A DNA stretch of 64,000 nucleotides from Parapusillimonas sp013416435 (GCF_052180245.1 NZ_CP197474.1:1-64000), one strand, 5' to 3'. Counted from the first letter of the stretch, positions 1-7,954 are shown. A program made the numbers and translations. Notes: generated by a model from the sequence alone, not told the origin.

Positions 1-1
1 C

Positions 2-679
2 CGTATGTTGATCATCAATTTTCCCCATAATCCTACCGGGATCAACCTACAAGAAAGCGACCTGGACGCATTGGAGAAAATCGTCGATGAAACCGGCATT
101 CTGATTTTGTCAGATGAAGTCTACGAACATATCGTTTTTGACGATAAACAGCACCAAAGCCTTGCCCGTAGGCCGAAGCTTGCCGCACATGCCGTAGTGA
201 TTTCGTCCTTCGGCAAAACATATAACGCGACAGGATGGAAAATCGGCTATTGCTGCGCACCTGCGGCGCTGTCCGCCGAAATCCGGAAAGTCCACCAATT
301 CGTTGTATTTACCGTTCCTTCCCCCATGCAGGTAGGGCTTGCGGCCTACATGCAAAATCCTAAGCCCTATCTGGGTTTATCAGCTTTTTATCAACAAAAA
401 CGCGACAAACTTTTCAAAGGCCTGAAAAAAACTCGCCTGGTACCTATGCCCAGCCAAGGCACATTCTTTTTACTGGCCGACTATCGCGCCATTTCAGACC
501 TGCCGGAGTCTGAATTCGCACGGTGGCTGACCACGGAGCATGGTGTAGGCGTTATACCGGTATCCGCCTTCTACCAGAATCCCGCTGCACCTCAATCCAA
601 TCATGGATTCGTTAGATTTTGCTTTGCAAAACGGGACGAAACCTTGGATGCCGCGATAGAAAGGCTAGCCCGCGTCTAG
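2..679 (+). CDS. Class I/II PLP aminotransferase, C-terminal part (cut by window start)
   Basis: The reading frame is open at the left edge, so only the C-terminal ~225 residues are present. The visible NFPHNPTG stretch, the LSDEVYEH segment (Asp and Tyr that contact the PLP ring) and SSFGKTYNATGWKIGY (Schiff-base Lys) are the hallmarks of fold-type I aminotransferases. The sequence resembles the methionine/kynurenine aminotransferase branch (YbdL-like), which would transaminate methionine or aromatic amino acids with a 2-oxo acid in the cytoplasm. The gene is visibly richer in A and T than the core genes downstream. It ends at a good intrinsic terminator, so it is transcriptionally separate from what follows. 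The exact substrate cannot be set from this fragment. Confidence 0.85.
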   Translation, partial: RMLIINFPHNPTGINLQESDLDALEKIVDETGILILSDEVYEHIVFDDKQHQSLARRPKLAAHAVVISSFGKTYNATGWKIGYCCAPAALSAEIRKVHQFVVFTVPSPMQVGLAAYMQNPKPYLGLSAFYQQKRDKLFKGLKKTRLVPMPSQGTFFLLADYRAISDLPESEFARWLTTEHGVGVIPVSAFYQNPAAPQSNHGFVRFCFAKRDETLDAAIERLARV

Positions 680-694
680 CTTTTCTCTTCCAAC

Positions 695-724
695 ACCCCG
701 TCATTACCAGGCGGGGTTTTTTTT
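695..724 (+). terminator. Rho-independent terminator of the aminotransferase gene
   Basis: A six-pair stem (ACCCCG with CGGGGT) around an 11-base loop is followed directly by a run of eight T. It lies 16 bases after the aminotransferase stop codon. Confidence 0.8.
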
Positions 725-785
725 GTCCTTGAAGCACGAAACGAAGTATAGCTCTCAAGCAAAAAGTGGCAAGGAGTCACTTGAA

Positions 786-1035
786 CCAAGGTTTTTTCTT
801 CTATCTTTTCTATAAAACGATAACTAATGATGGGGGTCTGTGGATAAGTGGCATAAGTTCAAATTCAATATGAAGATCAATGGCTTGCCCAATTCTTTCG
901 TCAGGCATAAGTCATGTTTTCATCGTGGATGGATATCTGATAACTTTTGGCGTGGCGCAAAAATTGCACCTTGTTCTTCTATGCTCCACAATTAATCCAC
1001 ACTAACTCCACCTAGTAGTTATCCACAGGCAGGCA
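786..1035. other. oriC: Candidate chromosomal replication origin (oriC-like region A)
   Basis: This non-coding stretch follows the E. coli oriC order. An AT-rich tract (about 790-830) is followed by a perfect DnaA box TGTGGATAA (839-847). An IHF-like GATCAANNNNTTG motif lies near 876. One-mismatch and two-mismatch boxes lie at 993-1001 and 982-990, and a perfect inverted box TTATCCACA at 1019-1027. The two perfect boxes face each other about 180 bases apart, close to the R1-R4 distance in E. coli. The stretch lies within 15 kb of dnaA and 3.5 kb of mnmE. That it is the working origin is inference; GC skew could not be computed here. Confidence 0.6.
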
Positions 1036-1088
1036 AATTTCACAGTCACCAGTTTATTTTGAAACTAAATGTAATAGAAGGGGACGCC

Positions 1089-1709
1089 ATGGCAACGCGA
1101 TACGATGTAGCGGGCGCTCAAGGCCTGTTTGAACCAGGATCGAATGAGTCGGTCCTGGCCAACAAGCTAGGCATTGTCAGTCAAGCCGATATCGATGAGG
1201 CGGAGCTGGTGCTATTGCAGAAGCTGTATGAGTCTGTTTTGCGCGACCATTTGCCGGCAGGCCGCATTTCGATCAATCATCTGAAGACCTGGCACAGGCG
1301 CTGGCTGGGAAACGTTTACGCGTGGGCAGGGCAGCCCAGGACGGTCAATATGAGCAAAGGGGGGTTTCCCTTTGCTCCCGCGGCTCAAGTACCGCGGTTG
1401 ATGGGGGATTTCGATCGGCTGTATTTGTGCAAATACACGCCCTGCATGGGCTTTGGCGAAGAGGAACTGACTGAAGCCATTGCCGTCACTCATGTCGAAT
1501 TCATCTTGATGCACCCATTTCGCGAGGGCAACGGTCGCATTTCACGATTGCTGGCGGATGTGATGGCGGTCCAAGCCGGACACGGCCCGCTGGATTACAG
1601 TTGCTGGGAAAGCAATAAGCAGCAGTACATCACGTCAATTCAGCAAGGCTTGGGAAGCGACTATGAACCGATGAAGTATTGGGTAAGGAAAGTACTTGAA
1701 ACGGCGTAG
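1089..1709 (+). CDS. Fic-domain protein (probable AMP-transferase toxin)
   Basis: A 206-residue protein made almost wholly of a Fic domain. The signature loop HPFREGNGRISR begins at His142 and supplies the catalytic base, the Glu that binds metal, and the phosphate-binding GNGR. Fic enzymes of this kind usually transfer AMP from ATP to a target protein. I see no inhibitory (S/T)xxxE(G/N) helix inside it, so it would need a separate antitoxin, and a candidate lies just downstream on the other strand. ATG 1089 is chosen over an upstream TTG because AGAAGGGG sits at the right distance before it. The gene is squeezed between two origin-like stretches. The target is unknown. Confidence 0.85.
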   Translation: MATRYDVAGAQGLFEPGSNESVLANKLGIVSQADIDEAELVLLQKLYESVLRDHLPAGRISINHLKTWHRRWLGNVYAWAGQPRTVNMSKGGFPFAPAAQVPRLMGDFDRLYLCKYTPCMGFGEEELTEAIAVTHVEFILMHPFREGNGRISRLLADVMAVQAGHGPLDYSCWESNKQQYITSIQQGLGSDYEPMKYWVRKVLETA

Positions 1710-1738
1710 CCCGGAACAGACCAATGCCCCTGGGAACG

Positions 1739-1909
1739 TCAGGCAACAGCTGCAGCCAGGCTTAGTTGCTGGTACTTGCTGCTTTGCGCTTTCAGCAAGG
1801 CTTCCAGTTCCTTGATGGATTGCCCGGTTTCGATTGCCGTCGAACTCGCGACAGCGCGAATGATGCGCGTTTGTGCGGGAGGAACCAGAAGTGTAGGCGT
1901 AGATTTCAT
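1739..1909 (-). CDS. Small protein with Fic-inhibitory helix motif (probable Fic antitoxin)
   Basis: This frame gives 56 residues from ATG 1909. Residues 20-34 read VASSTAIETGQSIKE, matching the inhibitory motif (S/T)xxxE(G/N) at Glu27 except that Thr replaces Gly/Asn after the Glu. The second Fic protein in this window carries IGSSTRIEGSKLSDRE, which shares SST-x-IE and the following E-x-LL pattern. In class I Fic modules the Glu from such a small partner blocks the ATP gamma-phosphate site. The gene converges on the Fic gene with 29 bases between stop codons, whereas known partners usually lie upstream on the same strand. A weak GAG precedes the start. Function is inferred from the motif and position only. 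Confidence 0.5.
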   Translation of the reverse strand: MKSTPTLLVPPAQTRIIRAVASSTAIETGQSIKELEALLKAQSSKYQQLSLAAAVA

Positions 1910-2039
1910 TGAATCTCGGTCAAGAAGAGCTAACCTCATTATAACCGTATGCGTCTTTGCCAAAAAGCGGGTACGCAATTCCGAAGCTTCAACAGTGAAC
2001 ATAGAGCAACAAAGGCAACATGCCTTGGCATCGAACGAT

Positions 2040-2245
2040 TATTTATACACTCTTTTCTTTATATAAAAAGAATGATGGTAATGGGTGTCTGTGGACAATT
2101 GGAAGAACTCGTCCTTCATCTTGATAACAAAGGATTTTTGACCGATCCGGCCTTAGGGATAAGGTTCGCTGAGCCGGTGGGCCGAAACTGCATAACTTTT
2201 TCGCTCAAGGCTAAAGGCCCGTTTGTACCCTTATTGTCCACAGGT
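2040..2245. other. Diverged copy of the origin-like region (region B)
   Basis: This stretch repeats the layout of 786-1035 on the other side of the Fic module. It has a pyrimidine/AT-rich lead, a GATGG...GGGTGTCTGTGGACAA block, the landmark ATAACTTTT 102 bases after the first box (101 in region A), and an opposed box near the end. Both boxes (2090-2098 and 2234-2242) are the same variant, TTGTCCACA or its complement, differing from TTATCCACA at one base. The flank 1910-2039 shows no gene. It may be a relic or a second part of a bipartite origin. Confidence 0.4.
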
Positions 2246-2318
2246 CTTCCACAACATTTTCCGCAAGGCCAATATGCCTGCTTTTCGGCCGCGAGCGGCT
2301 AAGAAGCCTGGATGTATT

Positions 2319-3044
2319 ATGGACAACATGAACGATATACATCCATTTTTGATCATCCAAATGGGATACCCGCCACGCAGCGTATCGGCTCGCGTGGGCA
2401 GCCAGGAAGACTGGTTCATGACGGCTTTGCGTGACTTGAAGGGACCCATCCAGGTTGTCCGGCCATTCGAGGAAGAACCGTTGCCTGCTGCATCTCGGGT
2501 TCGTGCGGCAGTTATAACGGGATCATGGTCCATGGTGACCGATCACGAGCCATGGAGCGAGCGAACAGCGGATTGGGTAAGAGAAGCCGCAGCGACCGAG
2601 ACGCCTTTGCTGGGCGTATGCTATGGCCACCAGTTGATGGCTCATGCGCTGGGCGGAAGGGTCGACTATCATCCGAAAGGCGCGGAGATCGGAATACAGA
2701 CAGTCGAACTGTTGCCGGATGCTTTCCAGGATCCTTTGTTGCAGGGCTTGCCGTTACGCTTTCCGGCCAATCTGTCGCACCGGCAAGCGGTTCTTGTGCC
2801 GCCTAACGGAGCCAAAGTCCTTGCCCGTTCCGCGCACGACGATAACCAGGTGCTGCGTTATGGGCCGAGGTCCTGGTCCGTGCAGTTCCATCCGGAGTTC
2901 ACGCCGGCAATCATGGCTGCTTGCATAGAGGCCAAGGCGGACCAGTACGCGAAAGAGGGCTTCAACGTAAGGAGCCTGCTGTCGCAATTAGGCCCGACAC
3001 CGCAAGCGCTCCTTGTATTGAGACGGTTCGCTTCCATTTGGTAG
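2319..3044 (+). CDS. Class I glutamine amidotransferase-like protein
   Basis: A 241-residue stand-alone GATase1 domain. GVCYGHQLMAHALGG carries the nucleophilic Cys in the elbow, and SVQFHPEF supplies the His and Glu of the triad. Such proteins resemble the glutaminase half of GMP synthetase and are often annotated as YfeJ-like; they release ammonia from glutamine or cleave a gamma-glutamyl compound. No synthetase partner lies nearby. The ATG at 2319 is preferred to the far upstream ATG at 2223, which lies in origin-like DNA; an ATG at 2328 is also possible and no strong ribosome site decides between them. The substrate is unknown. Confidence 0.75.
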   Translation: MDNMNDIHPFLIIQMGYPPRSVSARVGSQEDWFMTALRDLKGPIQVVRPFEEEPLPAASRVRAAVITGSWSMVTDHEPWSERTADWVREAAATETPLLGVCYGHQLMAHALGGRVDYHPKGAEIGIQTVELLPDAFQDPLLQGLPLRFPANLSHRQAVLVPPNGAKVLARSAHDDNQVLRYGPRSWSVQFHPEFTPAIMAACIEAKADQYAKEGFNVRSLLSQLGPTPQALLVLRRFASIW

Positions 3045-3208
3045 CTGGATCTATTCCTGGACCACAAAATGTGGATGTGTTCCTTGATGGTTGTCCGTAG
3101 CGTGCTGTGGATGATTCCGTTGCCGCTTGGTTTGCCTGAATGGGTGCAGGACCGTTTAAATGGAGTTGGGCGAATTTATTGGGTGTAATTGGGTGTATTA
3201 TCGGCTGC

Positions 3209-4258
3209 ATGATTCGCACGGACTCTCTTCTGATCACCCCGGAAATTCTTGGCCTGATCGCTGGTATTGATGAATTCAAAGGCGCTTGGCGTGCCTTAGG
3301 TACGCTGGCGCCCGACCGGCTGTCGGCACTACGGCGAGTGGCCACCATCGAGAGCATCGGCTCTTCGACCCGCATTGAAGGCAGCAAGCTGTCGGATCGT
3401 GAAGTCGAACACCTGCTTTCCAACCTGCAGATAAAGTCGTTCGAGACCCGCGACGAACAGGAAGTGGCCGGATATGCTGAAGTCATGGAGCTGGTGTTTT
3501 CGTCCTGGCAGGATATTGCTTTCACTGAGAATCATATTCGGCAGTTGCATCGTGACCTGTTGACCCACAGTGACAAGGATGCTTGGCATCGCGGCAACTA
3601 CAAGACCACCACCAATAGCGTCGCGGCATTTGACGTAATGGGCAAGACGCTGGGCGTAGTTTTTGAAACGGCAACCCCTTTCGATACGCCACACCGGATG
3701 AGGGAATTGGTGGACTGGTTCAACGAAGCGCGCAGTACGGGACGTCTGCATCCATTATTGTTGATCGGTATATGGGTCGTGGTGTTCCTGGAAATCCATC
3801 CATTTCAGGATGGCAACGGTCGTTTGAGCCGAGTACTGACTACGCTGTTGCTGTTACAGGCTGGCTATGCCTATGTGCCCTATAGTTCGATGGAAAGCGT
3901 GATCGAGCAAAGCAAGGAAGCCTATTACCTGGTGCTGCGGCAGACCCAAGGTAGTATCCGCAAGGATGCTCCGGATTGGCAGCCCTGGCTGGTGTTCTTC
4001 CTGCGCGCGCTGAGGCAGCAGGTACATCGCTTGGAACGCAAGGTCGAGCGTGAAAAGCTGGTGCTTGCCAAATTGCCCGATCTGGCACTGCAGATTGTCG
4101 AGTTCACGCGAGAGCATGGCCGAATCACCATGGCTGAAGCCATTCGCCTGACCGGTGCCAGCCGCAATACGCTCAAGCTGCATTTCCGTGCATTGGTAGA
4201 GCAAGGCCATCTGGCTCAGCAGGGTGGAGGACGCGGGACCTGGTATGAGTTGCGCTGA
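3209..4258 (+). CDS. Fic-family protein with built-in inhibitory helix and C-terminal winged helix
   Basis: A 349-residue class II Fic protein. The N-terminal helix holds the inhibitory motif SSTRIEGS (Glu57). The Fic core has the loop HPFQDGNGRLSR starting at His197, and the C-terminal ~70 residues (HGRITMAEAIRLTGASRNTLKLHF) form a winged helix that could bind DNA. The protein therefore can AMPylate when the helix is released and may autoregulate. An ATG at 3140 would add 23 residues; 3209 is preferred because typical family members begin close to MIRTDS. The upstream region has a short tandem GGGTGTA-type duplication (about 3180-3200). It is monocistronic and faces mnmE. Confidence 0.85.
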   Translation: MIRTDSLLITPEILGLIAGIDEFKGAWRALGTLAPDRLSALRRVATIESIGSSTRIEGSKLSDREVEHLLSNLQIKSFETRDEQEVAGYAEVMELVFSSWQDIAFTENHIRQLHRDLLTHSDKDAWHRGNYKTTTNSVAAFDVMGKTLGVVFETATPFDTPHRMRELVDWFNEARSTGRLHPLLLIGIWVVVFLEIHPFQDGNGRLSRVLTTLLLLQAGYAYVPYSSMESVIEQSKEAYYLVLRQTQGSIRKDAPDWQPWLVFFLRALRQQVHRLERKVEREKLVLAKLPDLALQIVEFTREHGRITMAEAIRLTGASRNTLKLHFRALVEQGHLAQQGGGRGTWYELR

Positions 4259-4395
4259 TATCCCCATCTACTCCTTAGCGGTAACGCCGGACGATACTCC
4301 CGGTCGTCGGTAACCGTGTAGGTCTTATCTTTAGTTTACGTGGCTTTCAGCCACACAAGCCAAGCAGACATCAGTGGACATTCCAGGAACCCACC

Positions 4396-5775
4396 TCACT
4401 TCCCGATGCAGAAACTGGAAAAGATCTTGCCCAACAGGTCATCGCTGGTGAACTGGCCTGTGATGCTGCAAAGCGCTTCATGCGCAAGGCGCAGCTCTTC
4501 GGCCAGCAGATCCAGGACGCGATCGTCGTGGCTGGCATGTTCCGCTGCCAGATCGAGATGATGCCCGGCTGCGTCGAGCGCCGACAGATGGCGCTCGCGG
4601 GCGAGCCAGGGCGATTCGGATGTCGGGTTCCAGCCGGCGATGTCGAGCAGTCGTTGACGCAGTTCGGACAAGCCGGCGCCGGTCTTGGCGGATATGCCGA
4701 TCTGGTTGCCATCGGCATCCTTTCCAAGAAGGGCTCCCTGTTCGGCCTCTGGCAGCAGGTCGATCTTGTTCAAGACTTCCAGCACGGGCGTGCGAGCAGG
4801 CAGGCGTTGGGTAATGGCGGTGTCGAGTTCGTCTTCTCGGGCGCGCGCGTCCTGCAGGTGCAGGATGACGTTGGCTTTCTCGATTTCCGCCCAGCTGCGT
4901 GCTATGCCGATGCTTTCAACGGTGTCATCGGTTTCGCGCAGCCCGGCGGTATCCACGATATGCAGGGGTACGCCCTGGATATGGATCTGCTGCACGACTT
5001 TATCGCGTGTGGTGCCGGCGATCGGGGTCACGATGGCAATGTCGTCTCCCGCCAGGGCATTGAGCAGGCTGGATTTCCCGACGTTGGGTTGGCCAGCCAG
5101 CACCACATGCAGTCCATCACGCAGGATCATGCCTTGTCTGGCTTGCGCCACCATGGTGTCGAGCTCCGTGCGGATGGCTTCCAGGACCGAACGGGCTTGG
5201 TATTTCTCAAGGAAGTCGATTTCTTCCTCGGGAAAATCCAGCGTGGCTTCGATCAGCATGCGCAAGTGGATGATGCGGTCGGACAGATCGTTCACTTGTC
5301 TGGAGAAAGTGCCGCTCAAAGAAGCCATGGCGCTGCGTGCGGCGGCTTCCGATGAGGCGTCGATCAGATCGGCGACGGCTTCGGCCTGCGCCAAGTCCAT
5401 GCGGTCGTTCAGGAAGGCGCGGTGGGTGAACTCGCCGGGCTCCGCATGGCGCAGCCCGAATTCATTGCCTGCTTCCAGGCAATGCTCGAGTATGCGCCGA
5501 AGCACGGCTGGGCCGCCGTGGCCTTGAAGCTCGAGGACGTCCTCGCCGGTATAGGAGTGCGGACCCTTGAAGTACAGGGCGATGCCCATGTCGATGGCAT
5601 GGCCGTCCCTGTCATTGAAGGGCAGGTAGTGGGCATGACGCGGCTTCAGGGTGACGGAGAACAGCTTGGCCAGCAAAGGGTCCAGCGAACCCCCGGAAAT
5701 GCGTACGACGCCTATGCCACCGCGTCCGGGGGCGGTGGCGATGGCGATGATGGGGTCATGGGAGCGCAGGGTCAT
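4396..5775 (-). CDS. mnmE: tRNA uridine-5-carboxymethylaminomethyl modification GTPase MnmE
   Basis: The protein has 459 residues, the usual length. An N-terminal tetrahydrofolate-binding domain (IIAIATAPGRGGIGVVRISG) is followed by a helical domain with an inserted G domain carrying GQPNVGKSS (P loop) and DTAGLRETDD (switch II), and it ends in CIGK, the conserved C-terminal Cys motif. With MnmG it modifies the wobble uridine of several tRNAs. The start at 5775 is set by the conserved N-terminus; the frame stays open upstream without homology. In many proteobacteria mnmE follows yidC directly, but here about 7 kb of other genes separate them. mnmG itself is not in the window. Confidence 0.97.
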   Translation of the reverse strand: MTLRSHDPIIAIATAPGRGGIGVVRISGGSLDPLLAKLFSVTLKPRHAHYLPFNDRDGHAIDMGIALYFKGPHSYTGEDVLELQGHGGPAVLRRILEHCLEAGNEFGLRHAEPGEFTHRAFLNDRMDLAQAEAVADLIDASSEAAARSAMASLSGTFSRQVNDLSDRIIHLRMLIEATLDFPEEEIDFLEKYQARSVLEAIRTELDTMVAQARQGMILRDGLHVVLAGQPNVGKSSLLNALAGDDIAIVTPIAGTTRDKVVQQIHIQGVPLHIVDTAGLRETDDTVESIGIARSWAEIEKANVILHLQDARAREDELDTAITQRLPARTPVLEVLNKIDLLPEAEQGALLGKDADGNQIGISAKTGAGLSELRQRLLDIAGWNPTSESPWLARERHLSALDAAGHHLDLAAEHASHDDRVLDLLAEELRLAHEALCSITGQFTSDDLLGKIFSSFCIGK

Positions 5776-5844
5776 GGCAAGGCAACGGGCGGAAAGCGTA
5801 ATACTATGCAGGCAGCGACAGTTTATCGTGAACAAGGAACGACC

Positions 5845-6141
5845 ATGCCTTATTTGATTGAAACCTTCGATAAACCTCATACCCAGGCATTGAGGCAGGC
5901 TTTGCGGGACAAGCACCTGGACTATCTGGAAGAAAACAAGGCTTTGTTGCTGGCTTGCGGTGCCAAGCTGGATGACGACGGTCTTGTGGGTAGCGGCAGC
6001 GTGTATATCGTCGATGTCGAAACCCGAGCCGAAGCGGAGGCATTCGTCAACGCCGATCCGTTTGCGCAAGGCGGCTTGTTCGAGCGCATGAACATCACGC
6101 GGTGGCGCAAGGCCTATCTGGATGGAAAGAGCTACCTGTAG
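5845..6141 (+). CDS. YciI family protein
   Basis: A 98-residue single-domain protein of the ferredoxin-like YciI family. The family pattern is visible: an N-terminal MPYLIETFD strand, RQALRDKHLDYL with the conserved His, and the GSVYIVDVET and ADPFAQGGLF segments that end in the conserved Asp-Pro-Phe. YciI proteins are small cytoplasmic dimers of unclear role, some with dehalogenase-like activity. ATG 5845 follows AAGGA at a suitable spacing; an ATG at 5806 would add 13 residues. It is transcribed divergently from mnmE with 69 bases between the starts, and converges on katA across two palindromic repeats. Confidence 0.85.
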   Translation: MPYLIETFDKPHTQALRQALRDKHLDYLEENKALLLACGAKLDDDGLVGSGSVYIVDVETRAEAEAFVNADPFAQGGLFERMNITRWRKAYLDGKSYL

Positions 6142-6149
6142 GAGGGGTT

Positions 6150-6179
6150 GGGGACGTACCCCGTACGGGGTACGTCCCC
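6150..6179. repeat. Dispersed double palindrome, sequence-variant copy
   Basis: The arms GGGGACGTACCCC and GGGGTACGTCCCC flank GTAC. The layout is the 13-4-13 of the window-wide repeat, but the core TCAGA is replaced by ACGTA in one arm and by its complement in the other, so both arms changed together. It starts 8 bases after the yciI-like stop. Confidence 0.75.
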
Positions 6180-6207
6180 TCGTCGCCGAGTTCGCTCGAA
6201 AAGCATT

Positions 6208-6237
6208 GGGGTCAGACCTCGTACGGGGTCTGACCCC
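6208..6237. repeat. Dispersed double palindrome GGGGTCAGACCCC / GGGGTCTGACCCC
   Basis: A copy with one mismatch in the left arm (CCTC). It lies between the convergent YciI-like and katA genes, 9 bases from the katA stop codon. Confidence 0.85.
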
Positions 6238-6246
6238 CCGCCACGC

Positions 6247-7683
6247 TCAGCGAGCCAATGCCTCGATGGCAGCGGCCACGCCGGCGCCATAGGCGGGATC
6301 CGCTTGAGTGCAGTGATGGATATGGCGTTCCTGCACGTCCTTGGAGGCACCCGAAATTGCCCGCGCCGTGTTGTCGAACAAGGCCTGCTTTTGTTCGTCA
6401 TTCATCAGGCGGAACAGGGCGGCCGGCTGCGAGAAATAGTCTTCATCCACCCGGTGATTCCAATGATCCGCGGAACCTTCTATCGAAAGCGGTGGTTCGC
6501 GATAATCTGGTTGTTCCTGCCATTCACCTTGGGTGTTCGGCTCGTTGCCCGTCGTACGGCCATAGTTGCCATCGACCCGCATGGCGCCATCCCGATGGAA
6601 GCTGTGATAGGGGCATTTTGGTGCGTTGACGGGAATCTGGTGGTGGTTGACGCCCAGGCGGTAGCGCTGCGCGTCGCCGTACGAGAACAAGCGGGCTTGC
6701 AGCATGCGATCGGGTGAAAAACCGATGCCGGGAACGACGTTCGCAGGAGTGAATGCCGCCTGTTCGACTTCGGCGAAGAAGTTTTCGGGATTGCGATTCA
6801 GTTCCAGAACGCCCACTTCGATCAAGGGGTAATCGCCATGCGGCCATACTTTGGTCAAGTCGAACGGATTGATGTGATAAGTGGCTGCGTCCTTTTCGGG
6901 CATGATCTGGACATACATCGTCCAGCGTGGGAAATCCTTGTTCTCGATGGCTTCGAACAAGTCCCGTTGCGAGCTTTCGCGATCGCGACCGACCAGTTCG
7001 CAGGCTTCTGCGTCCGTCAGGTTCTTGATGCCTTGGTGGGTCTTGAACGTGAACTTTACCCAGTAGCGCTGGTTGTCGCTGCTGATGAAACTGAAGGTGT
7101 GGCTGCCGAACAGATGCATGTTGCGGAAGCCGGCGGGAATGCCGCGGTCGCTCATCACGATAGTGACTTGATGCAGGGCTTCCGGCAGGCCGGTCCAGAA
7201 CTCCCAGTTGTTCTGGGCGCTGCGCATGCCAGTACGGGAATCACGCTTGACGGCGTGATTCAGATCGGGAAACTTGAGGGGGTCGCGAAAGAAGAACACG
7301 GGGGTATTGTTGCCAACCAGATCCCAATTTCCTTCTTCTGTATAGAACTTCATGGCAATGCCGCGGATGTCGCGCTCGGCATCGGCTGCGCCGCGTTCAC
7401 CTGCGACGGTCGAGAATCGGGCGAAGATGGGTGTCTGCTTGCCGACTTCCGAGAACAGCTTGGCGCGGGTGTACTTGGTGATGTCCTTGGTAACGGTGAA
7501 GGTGCCGTACGCGCCGGCGCCCTTGGCATGCATGCGGCGCTCGGGAATGACTTCACGGTCGAAATGCGCGAGCTTTTCGATCAGCCAGACGTCTTGCAAG
7601 AGGACCGGACCTCGTGGTCCGGCGGTCATGGTGTTCTGATTATCTACGACTGGCGCGCCAGCTGCAGTGGTGAGCTTTTTCAT
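6247..7683 (-). CDS. katA: Haem catalase, small-subunit clade (KatA-type)
   Basis: A 478-residue monofunctional catalase that converts hydrogen peroxide to water and oxygen in the cytoplasm. RRMHAKGAGAYG carries the distal His, NNTPVFFFRD the distal Asn, and RLFSYGDAQRYRLG the proximal Tyr that ligands haem. The length fits clade 3 small-subunit catalases; there is no C-terminal flavodoxin-like domain. The region before the start (7684-7837) contains several palindromes that could be regulator sites. It is flanked on both sides by copies of the dispersed palindrome and appears to be part of an insertion between mnmE and yidC. Confidence 0.95.
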   Translation of the reverse strand: MKKLTTAAGAPVVDNQNTMTAGPRGPVLLQDVWLIEKLAHFDREVIPERRMHAKGAGAYGTFTVTKDITKYTRAKLFSEVGKQTPIFARFSTVAGERGAADAERDIRGIAMKFYTEEGNWDLVGNNTPVFFFRDPLKFPDLNHAVKRDSRTGMRSAQNNWEFWTGLPEALHQVTIVMSDRGIPAGFRNMHLFGSHTFSFISSDNQRYWVKFTFKTHQGIKNLTDAEACELVGRDRESSQRDLFEAIENKDFPRWTMYVQIMPEKDAATYHINPFDLTKVWPHGDYPLIEVGVLELNRNPENFFAEVEQAAFTPANVVPGIGFSPDRMLQARLFSYGDAQRYRLGVNHHQIPVNAPKCPYHSFHRDGAMRVDGNYGRTTGNEPNTQGEWQEQPDYREPPLSIEGSADHWNHRVDEDYFSQPAALFRLMNDEQKQALFDNTARAISGASKDVQERHIHHCTQADPAYGAGVAAAIEALAR

Positions 7684-7743
7684 GCTGAGTCCTTTTTATA
7701 TGTGGCGATAGACGTGGCATGGCGCGGGTAGCAAGTTTCTTTT

Positions 7744-7814
7744 CCAGTACTGGGCGCCAGGCTCTGGAGCCAGTGTAGTCAGCACTGGTGTTTTAGTAAA
7801 ATTGATTAAATCAA
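7744..7814 (-). promoter_or_regulatory. Palindromes upstream of katA
   Basis: Three exact inverted repeats lie 60-130 bases before the katA start: CCAGTACTGG (7744-7753), CCAGTG...CACTGG (7770-7788) and TTGATTAAATCAA (7802-7814). They may bind a peroxide or global regulator. No clear OxyR consensus could be drawn by eye, so the assignment is tentative. Confidence 0.3.
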
Positions 7815-7837
7815 GTATGGTGATAGAAATAGTTTAT

Positions 7838-7867
7838 GGGGTCAGACCCCATTCGGGGTCTGACCCC
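7838..7867. repeat. Dispersed double palindrome
   Basis: A perfect copy with ATTC between the arms. It is the first of two copies, 50 bases apart, between the katA promoter region and the end of livF. Confidence 0.9.
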
Positions 7868-7916
7868 TGCCATGACCCCTGCCATGAAATAAGGACTGTG
7901 ATGGATATTGCTTATG

Positions 7917-7946
7917 GGGGTCAGACCCCATTCGGGGTCTGACCCC
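7917..7946. repeat. Dispersed double palindrome
   Basis: A perfect copy, again with ATTC between the arms, 8 bases beyond the livF stop codon. A GACCCCTGCCATGACCCCTGCC partial duplication fills the gap to the neighbouring copy. Confidence 0.9.
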
Positions 7947-7954
7947 TCGATCGA

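Noticed and set aside
4340..4354. Hairpin GTGGCT-TTC-AGCCAC between the second Fic gene and mnmE
   Set aside because: A six-pair stem without a T-run on either side is too weak to call a terminator.
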